A stretch of 64,000 bases of DNA from Areca catechu (taxonomy: Eukaryota; Streptophyta; Magnoliopsida; Arecales; Arecaceae), in assembly GCA_021397845.1 (NCBI GenBank), contig CM038044.1:104840942-104904941 (forward strand). The letters are read 5' to 3'. The notes under the pieces were generated by a model that did no database searches, had not been told where the DNA came from, and was given only the letters and a program-made list of their open reading frames with translations. Position numbers and translations under genes: made by a program. Below, piece after piece: positions 36,401-48,400 of this stretch (positions are counted from its first letter, which is position 1; the number at the start of each line of letters is the position of its first letter).

Positions 36401-39400
36401 AATGTAGCAATGAAAAACATTGAGCTCCCTCTCAAAATATGATCTAAAATTAATTTTTTAAAAGCTCCCCCTCAATATATGATTTGTAAATACTTTTCAA
36501 AAGTTTTTTAAAAATTTCAAACTTTCAAACTTGGGCTGCCATGATCTTTAACTCAAAATCGTTGGATTTCTTTGCTGAGTACCAAGTTTTGATATCGTGG
36601 CACAGAGTACTGGGCTCTGATACCACATGTTGCCCAGTGATGTAAGCCCAAGAGGGGGGTGAATTGTATTTTAAAAACTTTAAACAAGTATGTGCCAATT
36701 TAAAGCAATGAATCAATAGGTGCTTGGGTATTTCAAAAGTGTTTGTGTGATTAAAGAAAATATGCTGCGGAAATTATAAAGTAAATGTAAGAGTAAAAGC
36801 AATCACACAAATACAAGTTTATAGTGGTTCGGTGTACTCCAAGGCACCTACATCCACTTTCCAAGTTCTCCTTGGGAATTTCACTATAATCACCAAGATT
36901 ACAGCCGATTAGTTTTTCGGGCTCACTAATCAAAATCCAACTTGTTTTCACCGGGCTCACAAGGCAAACCCCTTGGTTTTCCAGGCTAACCAAAAATCTT
37001 GTTGGTTTTGCGGGATGACCAATAACCTAGTTGGTTTTTCGGGCTCACCAACAACCTTGATGGTTTTCCGGGCTAACCAACAACCCAACTTGTTTTCACG
37101 GGATCGCAAGTCAAAACCCTTGTTGGTTTTCATCACATAGGCTCACCAACAACCTAGATACTAGTTTCAATTAAGCAATACAAGATGAAAATATAAAAGC
37201 TTTCTTACAAAAAGCATATATTTCGTTAAGGTACTTGATTGATGTTGTTGAGCTTGTCTTCATGTTATTGTTGAAGCTTCAAAGGATGCTTGAAAATGAG
37301 GACTTGGAAGTTTCTTCTCATTTTTAAATCCTTGGAGGCTCAACTCTTAATATTTTGAATCCTTAAAAGTATTTTCAATTGGATCTTCAAAGGATTCTCT
37401 CAATCAATCCATTTCTTCTTCTTCCCCTTTAGCTTGGTGGTGTTTAAATAGCTCTCCAAACCTTAAATTACCGTTTATGATTGTTGGAGAGGAAAAACTA
37501 GCCAAGTTAGGGAAGTTCTGCGCTTCAGAAAAACTAGCTTACAGTCCAAGTGTCGACACTTCATCTTCATTAGTTGACATCTTGAGTCGACACTTGGTTT
37601 TCATGAGTCGACACTTGTTCAAAAAAATCTTCTGAAGCTTTCTGGAATGCACTGGTGAGTTGACACCTTGAGTCGACACTTCAGTCCATGAGTCGATACT
37701 TGACCAAACTCCTGAAGTCTGCTCGTTCTGTCTTCTGTCTGGTCTCAGGCCTTGAGTCGACACTTCATTATTCATGAGTTAACACTTGGATTTCAGGAGT
37801 CGATACTTGGCTGTACCAATGCTGAAATTTCTCTAAATTTAAATCTTGAGTACCTATAACTGATTAACACACTTAACGTACAATTATTACTCAAATATAC
37901 TTAAGTATTTTGTCATAATCAAAACCAGAGGTAACACCAATTTTAATTTTAGACCTTTAATAAGGTGTATTATGAACATGAGGGTTTATTCTAGATGTCG
38001 AAACTAATTTCAGATATAAACAATTAGGTTTAATCATTTCATGAAAAATCGAAAGACATGAAGATTTTAGATCTAGAAAATTCAGTACTCATACATTAAA
38101 AAATTCATAACATTAAATATAAAAATAATTCTAAGATCTGCGAAATGAATATGAACCATGACTTGATCTAAATTTCAGATCCAAAAATAAAAATTTTCAG
38201 ATCTGATTTTCAGGTCAATTTGACTGAAATTTCAGATCTAGTGTAGATCTAGACCGCAGAAATTTCAGATATGAAATTTCGGTTTTCAACCAAAATTTGA
38301 TCTGAATTTCCAGATCTAAAATTTTTAATTTCTAGATCTGATTTCAGATCTGAAAGTCCTTTCGAGATCTGAATTCTTAGATCAAAAATTAGAATATTCA
38401 GTTATGATTTCAGATCTAAACATGTTCATGAAGCATGGCTCTGATACCACTTGAAGGAACTGTCTGACGATCCCAGGATTACATGTAGATTTTTCAAAAA
38501 TTCTTAATTAATTAAAATTAAATTACAGCGAAAATAAAAACCTAATCTAAGCATGCATAGCAGGATCCATTCATGAACATGTATATGTGCAAATAAAAAC
38601 AAAAGTACCAAGTAGATCAAATTTACTTATCTGTTGGGCTACTCTGTTTTTATCGGATCGGATATGATGGATGTCTTGGGTTCTGCTGGAGCCGTGCATG
38701 CTCTCGACCTCTACTGGTATCCACACGGAGATAACCTAATCGAAGCCCCGAGGCTACCGGAGTGTTAGCACCTTGTGGGCCTTGCTTTGACCATTGGATC
38801 ATATCTCTTTTTTTTCTTTCCTTTTTCTCTATGCTAGAGATTCAAGGAAGATGGATCTCTTTTCAAGAAATCAAGAGAATATTTTTCTCTATCTAAAATG
38901 AATCTTTCATTCAAGATTGAGAAGAAGAAAGAGGGTGATAAAAATTTCTCTTTATTTTGTATGGTGTGGAACAAAAAGTGGGGTGAAAGAAGTGAGAACT
39001 CATCTCACGTTTGAAGCCCAAAAGAGGTCATGCATATCCCATATTTTTGCACCCCCTTGACTCTATTTTCTCACACCACAAATAAAAGTTTATCTCTCCC
39101 TAGAGTCCCTTCTCATCTTAATTTAGCATAAGGATTTTGAGTCAAATTCAAATACCTAAATCTAGATGGATTAGGATAAGTAGGGAGAGAAAGCTTTGGA
39201 GTGCCCAAACTTCTTTGGTGCATCCCACATAAATATCCACACTATTTCTTGGGGTTTTCATTGAATAAGGGGCATGACCCTTTCTTTCTTACATGCTAAT
39301 CAAGAAAAAACATGGGGAGGGAGAGAGAAAGAAGTTAGGAATTAGTTCAACTAATTAACTAACTTATTCTAATCCTATTAGAATTCTAACTAACCTATAT

Positions 39401-42400
39401 TTCTAATCCTCATATGTTTAGGTTTAAATTCATAACCAATTAGGAATTGGTTCCTAATCCAATTAGGACCACCAAATCCAATTAGAATAGATTTAGTCTA
39501 ATTGAATTAAATTAGATTTAATTCATCTAGGATTAGGCAACTACTTTGGTCAAATCAAATTGGCTTACAATACTTGCAATTAGGTTAGTCTAAAACTTAA
39601 TTCGACTAGGGCATCATCTAAACTCAACCAAATCAAATCCAATTCAATTTGTATAGCCAAATCATAATTAAATGATCAAATCATCTAATTAAATTACAAC
39701 TCTTGTAATAAAGTCCTCATTGCTAACAATTTGCAATTGCCAAAATTACTAGGTTCCAAATTTGTAACTCTTACAAATTAGCAGTTGCTAAAATTACTAG
39801 GTTCCAAATTTGTAACTCTTACAAATTTAGACTTTTTAAATATGTAACTCTTACATATTTTGATCCAACCATGTAATCAGGTCAAGCTTCTATTGTGTGT
39901 GACCTTTTAGGTTTCATTCTGTCTGGTAGTGAGTCACACCATGATCTCCATCATTATATTATTGAACTTTTTTAATGGACCGAAATAATTTTAGCTCACC
40001 CCATCAAGAATCGTTGATTTGAAACGATCATAGTGGGTTCTCACAATCCACCAATGATGCCTAGCAGCATATAATGGCAATCTAGCAGAATAGAAGAATG
40101 AATCCTTATATGTAGTTACCGTGTAATTGAGTTCTATCGAGAGTCCTGATAAGATGCAGGCCATGGAAACTCGCCAAACCTTAAGCATCTGTCATATGCA
40201 TGATTTAATCAGCTCAAGTTCAAATTGTGAAAGCTCATGAAAATTCTTTTCCATTATTCACATGGCCATGGCCATGATCTTAAGGACTTAGCTTCTTAAA
40301 TCGTATAGGACTATATTTTAACTACTAAGATCGATGATCCCTTATAAGTGCACATCCAACTCCTACAGCGAACCTATTGCAGCCAACGAATATCGCAAAG
40401 GCCCGAATGACTAGGACCAATATTTTATGTTAAACTATAGCAACCCCATTGTGAGTGGCTGAAGCATCGCGGGTCAAAGAATCACACATGATTACAGTAT
40501 TGAGAAAGTCACTAATGAGTGAGGAGACATCCATGTGACTTCTTGTGATGGTCACGCTCAGTACTATCATTCTCTAACGACCACCTGTACTCTTTCTCTA
40601 GTATCTCCATATTATAGATTCGAGACTTGTCTATCCTAAAAAGGAATTGATCTGTACCGATCAAACAGGATCAATCACCGTCCTTGTGATATCCTACGAT
40701 CGGGAGCATTTATGAATTAATCTATGATGATACATGTTTTAAATTCTCAACTCTTGAGAATATGTCATTGTCCATTAATTCCTTGGATGATACATGGACA
40801 CATCATGTATTTAAAAATTATCCAATTGCAATTATTAAATACAATTTTATGTCCTAGAAATAAAATGTGTCAATCAGATTGGCTTCTAGGGCATATATTT
40901 AACAGATCAGTTAAGCTGAAGATCAACCAGGATGAGGGTCTGCCAGGCCGAGGGTCAGCTAGGACGAAGATCAATTAGGCTGAGAAGCAACTAGGCCGAG
41001 GGTCAGCCAGGATGAAGATCTACTAGGTTGAGGAGCAACCAGGCTGAGGGTCAGCCAAGATGAAGATCAACTGGGTTGAGGAGCAACTAGGTCGAGGGTC
41101 AACTAGGCTGAGGATCCTCCAGGTCGAGGATCAATTAGGCCAAGGATCCCAGAGCACTATTTTGACCTTTTCAAAAGGGTTGTTCTGGATGTCGGAGGGG
41201 TGAAGGTCCCTTATCAGTGTCGAAGGAATTCAATGGCACTGCTCCACCTTTGGATGCCAGGGATAAACCTCGGATGAGGCTGTCTAAAGAGTCATCATGT
41301 GCAGATGGCATGTAATTGGTGTTGTTGTGTCAGTTGTTCAAGGGATAACTTTGTTGATCCTTCCTCTTCATTGTAGACATTTGGTTGATGTAATATTGAG
41401 CAAATGCTTCGCATATAAATGTTCGAAGGGTGAAGGTCCTAATGCTTGAGGGTTGGTGATGTCGGGGGAGGCCTGAATTTGCCTTGGTTCATCTGAGAGA
41501 TGGCCAGTGATTGCTTGTGCCTTTATCCTTCCTAGTAATCCTCGGGATATCGGGATATCGTGGGTGGGGGGTCAACCCCCACATCATTTACCCTCTACTC
41601 CTTAGTCTGAGTATGAAGTTTCGGGCTAAGGAGTAGACCCAATTGCACACCCAAGGGATTCGAAGATTGACCCGAAACTACAATGGGCCAGTAAATGAAA
41701 GGTCTACACGCGGTGCGTTTATGGCATGGCCATCGAGTTAAACGTTGATCGAAGGTGCCTTCATAGAATAAACGCTGATCAGAGTCGCCTTCATAGAATA
41801 AATGCCAACTAGAGGACCTTCATGGAATAAACGTTGATCAAAGGTGCCTTTCACAGGCCACTGCCTCTCGATTTTTACCATAGCCCCCCTTATGAGTTTT
41901 ATCGCAGTAATCTATGTACAGCTGAAAGGGTGTCTTTTGCAAGCCTCTTGATTTGTACTATAGTCCCCCTCCTGATTTTTACTGTAATAGTTTGCACACG
42001 GGCTGGGGGTACTGTGTACGGCTGAAGGGGCTCATGGTTAGTTCAATGCACGGACGAGCAAGGGTCTTGGTGGTGAGCCCTCGTCGTTGAGCCGGGTCCT
42101 AGTGATTAGCTTGACGTGCGGACGGGCAAGGGTCTTGGTGGTTAGCCTTCGCTGTTAAGTCGGGTCCTATTGGTTAGCCCGATATATGGATGGGCAAGGA
42201 TCTTGGTGGTTAGCCCTCGTCGTTGAGCTAGGTTCTAGTGGTTAGCTCGATGTGCGGGCAGGCGAGGGTCCTGGTGGTTAGCCCTCGCCATTGAGCCAGG
42301 TCTTAGTGGTTAGCCCAACGTACGGATGTGAGGGTCTTGGTGGTTAGCCCTTGTTATTGAGTCGAGTCCTAGTGGTTTGCTCGACGTGCGAACGGGTGAG

Positions 42401-45400
42401 GGTCCTGGTGGATAGCCCTCGCTATTGAACCATGAGCTGATCGAATGTTTCGACTTCCTGTCATCCAGCAAAAATATGTGCCATTTTAACCATAAACATT
42501 TTTATTGAGAAGTAAAAGATTACATTACTGATGGTATGTTTGTAGATTCTCTGAATTCCAGGGACTAGCTAAGGGCGTCCCCTCTAATTGTGTGAGGCAG
42601 CACATCCCGGGCTGGATGACTTTACTCGATATGGACCTTCCCTTGAGTAGTTGGTTGGGATACTTCGGCTCGCTATAGTATGAGGTTTCCAGGGTCGAGG
42701 CCAATTATGAGGCTAAGATGGCCGAAATAAAGGATTTGAAGGCTTTGCCTAAAAGAAATAAGGCTGGGATGGTTATTTGAGAATGCCAATTCCGATCTGA
42801 GGCAAATATTTGAGAGTGCCATATACAAACAGCTTGGATAATATCGATACTTCATCGAGGTCTAAGGGTCATCTGGTGTTAGTCTCTCACTTTGTAAAAA
42901 ATAGGTCATCATGCAAAATATGCACATTAAATAATAAACCGAGAATTCCTTTAAGAAAAGTAAAGTTAAACTATTGATAGATGGGAGGAATTTTGTGGTC
43001 TAGATGGTGTAGTCCCATCAAGTTTTCCGGATCCTCCATCGAGCTACCCCTCAATAATGACTTCTGATCACCCTTACCATAGGTTAGTTTTTCATAGCTT
43101 TTTAGGCTTATGGACCTGCAAGAAAGAATAAAGTGATAGGTGGCTCAGCTTCCTCATCTTTTGGTCTTGGGGGCTCAGCTATTGGGTGGCTAGCTTCGGG
43201 AGGTTGGCCTCCATCATGGCCTTGGGCTTGGCTTTCAAGGTCCAACCTCAATCACTATGTGTGCATTGATCACGTCTTTATTCTTCTCATCATCCTCCTG
43301 ATCATCTTTGTACATGTTTAGTAGATTCTGGAACTAAAGATGGGGGTTCTCCAGAAAAATTAAATTTAGACAGAAGTTCAGGTGATGAGTCGATGGAGGA
43401 GGATGTCTTGGACAGTAAGCATATTGAGTCTAATAGTAAGTCTAATGAACGCCTTTAACATGGGAGAGCACTCGCATGCTCAGTTATTGCCAACGCCACA
43501 TATGTCGACCATGGAACAACAAGTACCGGCTAAGCCCCATGGTCGAGGAGAAGGTGAAGCCGCTCTTGAGGGAGCCGAAGCGTGATCCCTCGCTGGTCAT
43601 GAAGCCAGAATGGCTAGTGAGGATGGAGATAAGCCATGTAAGAAAAGTAATCTCTCCTTGGACCCAATCTTGCAGTCTTTTGTACCACATAAACTATCAT
43701 GGCCCCAAGCTTGGTGAAATCCTCGAGCATCATGGCGATGCCAATAGCAGCGACCACCTTGCGGCTTGAACCTTAAAGGTAGTGCCAAACATGTGGCTTG
43801 TTGTTGTCTGAGGTTGGACATGGTGATGATCGTGGCAAAGGTTGCAAAGTCGAAATTATAATGGATCTTCAACCTCGGCGGTGTCATTGGCAATTGTCTT
43901 GGATGCAAGAATCGGCTGATCCATTGCCCTCCTGGGCTTGCCCACCCGCCAACAACGTCTAGCTCATCAACCTAGGCATGGACGTGTTCAGAGGAGGTTG
44001 TGCCTAAGCACTTCATGGTGGCCGAGGGGGGCTGCTGACGTGGACACCCCTTGGTTCTTGCTCGAAGGTTGTTATCTTTTGGAAAGTCCTCGCAGAACCT
44101 CGAGGGGTGGAGCTCACCATTCATGCCCATCGTGAGTACCCTCTTTGCTGCTTGGCCCACGGTGGTCTTTACCATGTTCTTCGAATTCTCCTCCAGGTGC
44201 TTTAGATCAATGGGTTGGCAGATTACTACCAAGTAGGTGGAGGATATGAGCTTCAGGATCTCCACTGCCTTATGCATCTTCCTTGTAGAGATTAAGCCCA
44301 AGGAGTTTGCATCCTTGCCATGTTGCTCTGCACTCTAGACATGGTTGGTGATCGAGTTCCTGAGGAATTAAAGCTTTCAGCAGTAGGCTTCTATCGTCCT
44401 CTACACCCTTGAAGTCATAGTCCAAGCTCAGGTTTTGGCTGCTAGAGAATCTCAGCAAAGCCCCCGGCTAACAATGTTGGTGGGTCTTAGCAACATCCTT
44501 GACTTGGCCTTAGCTGTTTGTGCTTCACCTTGGATCCATTCGAGCCACTTGGGCATAAGCCAGGGCATTCCTCGACCTCTGTCAAGGTAAAATTCGAGGA
44601 CTCTACCACAATGTTGAGGATGATGTACTTAGCAAGCCAGCGACTATAGAGCAGGGCACAAGGTCGAAGGATCTGACCAAGGTTTTTCGAACCATCTCGA
44701 ACTATCTGGTTTGGGGCATCCCGAACCATACCGACCAAGAACCAGTACAGTTTGGCCATAGAAAATTGTCTAAAATCTCGAACCGTCCAAAAAGGCCTAA
44801 ACCAGACCGATACGGTACGGTACCCTACCATACCAGTGTGTTCGGCCTGGTTTGGTTTGGTTCGGGCCTGGTTTGGATCCAGTTTGGATCGAACAATGTA
44901 GCCATGGGGAAGGGAAGAGTTTTTATCAGTTTTATAGAGTACGGTATGGGTCCTAGTACAATACCATACTATATTGTATCGATCGCTGATTGGCATGGGT
45001 CCCAGTACCAATTCAGCGATCCTTGGTTTAAACCGTATTCTTTGTTGCATGCTCATTGAATGTTGTCAGCATCCTATGCCTCATTATCCTCATCAACCTC
45101 TTCGTTTTCCAAGTCGAGACGTTCTTCTGGCTAAGCTTGTGGAGTTAGTCAATCGTGAAGCTCTCTTGCTACTGCTACTGACCAGCATCTTTCCTCAAAA
45201 CCAGCCCCGAGAGCTTGATGCTCTTCCCCATCTGCATGCTCCCTTGCATCACCCCATGACTGCTCCCCCTAATCACCCTCGGCAGTGTAGTTGCTTAGAG
45301 ATTGCTTGGTATGGTGATGCCTATGTTCTAGAGCTTCTGGACCTCGGTCATCATCTGGTCCTCGCTTCGGGTATTTCGAAACTCCACCGGCAGCAGCTTG

Positions 45401-48400
45401 GAGAGCGTCTTGATGATATGCTGGTTGAAAAGGGTTTCTTGGATATGGTCGAAGTAGGTGCCCACAAGGACAATGCGAGGACCTTGATGAGCAAAGTCTT
45501 CATAAGGCGAAAGACTCAGGCCACAAGGAGGCAGAAATCCATTTGAAGAAGAGCTGCCCCTCCAACGATGCTGCCGAGGTTGAAGATGGGCCTCCGATGG
45601 GCTTTGATGGGGAAGAGATGGCAGTGAGGACCTTCAAGGCTTTCCTCAGGGAGGAGACAGAAAAGGACCTTAGTCGTCCCCAAGGAGGTTGGTGGGCTTC
45701 CCGGAGATAGGGGAAGATGGTAGCGAGGACCTCCAGCGGGCTTCCCGAGGGGACCTCTGTTGGGCTTCTTACATACAAGGAGGTAGCGACGTAGCTTCGA
45801 GAAGTTTATTTTTAGGTGGTAATAGAGGTGATGGAAAAAGAAATGCTGCCTCTGCTTCTTTTCATTCTAAAGTAGTTTAGGTTTATCAAATAACCTGGAG
45901 ACCATGCTAGCCCCTTGGGGTTGAGAACGATGCTTTACAGCATAGATCCAATGAAGGACCTTTGCCGTTAATCATGCTCCAGCCTTGAGGCTTTATGCTA
46001 TCAACCAGAATGAGTTGCTTATCTCCTTTGCAATCAAGGACATGGCTATGTTGAGCCATGGCTGATTGCAGATGTTTTCTTCTGGCCTCCTGAATTTTAC
46101 CATGGTCCCCGTCCTGACATTCACCATAGTTCTCCTCTAGCAGAGGGAGTATTTGTATATGGCCAGGGGTACTGTGTATGATTGGAGGGGCGTTGGATGT
46201 CGATTGTAGTCATCTTCTACGGGTCATTGGTAGGCCGTTCAGGCTCGGGCCGATCAAAGACCGTTTTAGAACCATTTTGCCATGTAGATTAACGAAAATA
46301 TATTCCATCTTAATGCAAATCCTTTTTATCAAAAAATGAAGAAAATTACATTATTGATAGATTGGAGGAATTTCATGGTCTGAATAGCAGTCCTACCAAG
46401 CTTGTGGATTCATCGCTAGATTACCCCCCATAACAACATCTATCATCCATGTTGTAAGTTAGTTTTTCGTAGTTTTTTATAGGCTTGTGGACATTTAAGA
46501 AAGAAAATTAGAGTGATAGATAAGAGCTTTAATGCTTCCTACAACAGAACCTTCAAGAGCTCGGTCTCTTTGAAGCTTGGGCTTCTTGGGAGGTCAGCTT
46601 CGGAAGATCGGCCTCCATCTTGGCTCTGCTTTGACTTTGTTCTCCTTGGCTCGAACTTTATCTCAGCTCGGCCTTGGCTTTGTCCTGTACCGGATTGCAT
46701 CGACCCATCTCGACGACCTTGCATCAAGTAGCGATGCACTGCCCTTACACCAATTGTTGGGGAGTTGGTGAGCTGCATCATAAGGGAGCACAAAAAGGCT
46801 GGAGCTGGGAAACAGGATAATGCCGACTTTGTGGATGTGCTGGTTTTTTTCGGCTATTGTTTTTCTTTGTTCGCCTTGCTCTCCCCCTCGATCTCAAGCT
46901 GGTACTATTATATGTGGTAGGAGGTGATCTTTTATGGCACGGTAGCCATGCCTTCACCCCCTCAGCCCACTGTTCTCCTTGGCCTGTTTATCCATCGACG
47001 ATGTCCAATTCACCCACGGGATGATTGTCCCCACGGGGACCACCGCCATGGCCAACAATAGGCCATCTCCCATAATCATAAGGTGGTTGCATCTAAAGAA
47101 GTTCATGCCCGAGCACTTCATGGTGGCCAATGGGGGTGCTGATGTAGATGCGAGGGGTGAAGGCCCGAGGCTGGCTCCCTTTGGCACCGGGCGAAGGGTG
47201 TGCCCCAGGAGGATCTTTGGAATCTGTTGTTGTCTTGTGTATTGCCAGGTTCATCCACTACGAGTGGTCCCTGGCTGACGGTGCACCAGTGGGCCTCCAT
47301 GAATTTCTCGGCTCGTCCTCGACTGTTTGTACTTCACCTCGGCTTTGCTTTGATGGCTTGGCTTCAGTCAGCTTATAGCACTTGACTGGATTTCCTGATT
47401 CCTCGTGTCCCCATCTTTTCATCAATTTTTCATATGGCTCGATCCAATCCCAACACTGACTTGGAATTGGTGACCACTTCATGCCAACACATCGTCAATC
47501 AATAGATTGTGCATGGTTGGTGAGACGATGTGATCTCGCTCCAGTGCCTCATCAGGGCTTGGTTCAACCATGCCATTATGGCATTCATAAGTCACTCGGC
47601 TCTATTCCACCCCCATAATAATTCTTATCTCCCAAAGTCTAACTTGAGCTGTGCCTCTGGGAACACCCATTGAAGTTGAAACTTCCGTGGTGCATTAGAA
47701 AGACAGTGGCGCAGGAAAGTTGAGATGGGTGGAAGCGCCCAAAAATATTTGGCATTGAATCCACCATCTATTCCCACATGAGCTTCTAGAAGCCCTTGTT
47801 CTTTTTTTTGTCCTCCATAAGAACCTCCTGATCACAAACCCACCAGCCGACAGCCTCCACATCGTGAGGTCGACCAAATCTTTCTCATTCCCACGCGTGG
47901 GAACTTGTTCATCTCGGTCCATCTCCGCCCCATCACGGTAATGCTGGCAAGATTGCGGAGTCTCCGTCGTTAGCATTGGTTGGGCCGCGAAGGATGAAGA
48001 CATGTTGAAAAGGGGAGTAGAGCCGAAGGTGGTGCCATAGTGGTGGTGGAACCGAAGGTTGGAGTGCCAGTGGTAGGGCTAAGGCTCGCTTGTGGTGGTG
48101 CTAAAACATGGAGGGTTCTCCACCTTGAGGAACCCACCATCACAATTGGGGTAAACAATGATGTCTTCGGGCTAGGCTCTGACAAAGTGCCTGTAGTGAT
48201 AGCACCAACAGGCCGAGGCCTAAATCGAGCCAAAGGAGTGCACCGAGGTGGTTGCCGAGCTAGCTATAGAGGCGTTTGGAAGAGGTTGGAGTCGCTTTTG
48301 AATAGGGAGATAATGTGGTCCATGCCAATCTTTGGGAGGACCCACTCCTTGCCCCAGTCCTCGGATTCGTAAGGTCGAGTGGTGCATCTTACATGGGAAC

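Larger units (their letters stand above)
34936..37935 (-). mobile_element. Element Z: LTR retrotransposon with 329-bp interior
   Basis: LTRs at 34,936-36,298 and 36,628-37,935 (1,363 and 1,308 bp) are closely similar and begin TGTTGCCCAGTG. The perfect 5-bp duplication ccaat flanks the whole (34,931-34,935 and 37,936-37,940). On the minus strand a primer site (tggtatcagagccc) lies two bases inside the right LTR and a purine tract (aaaaaagggaagat) just before the left one. Only 329 bp separate the LTRs and nothing is encoded, so movement depended on another copia element. It is inserted in the leader of Y. Confidence 0.92.

Noticed and set aside
43382..43908. Overlapping 65-103-codon frames in X interior
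   Set aside because: No family recognised and both strands open; kept only as part of the element interior.
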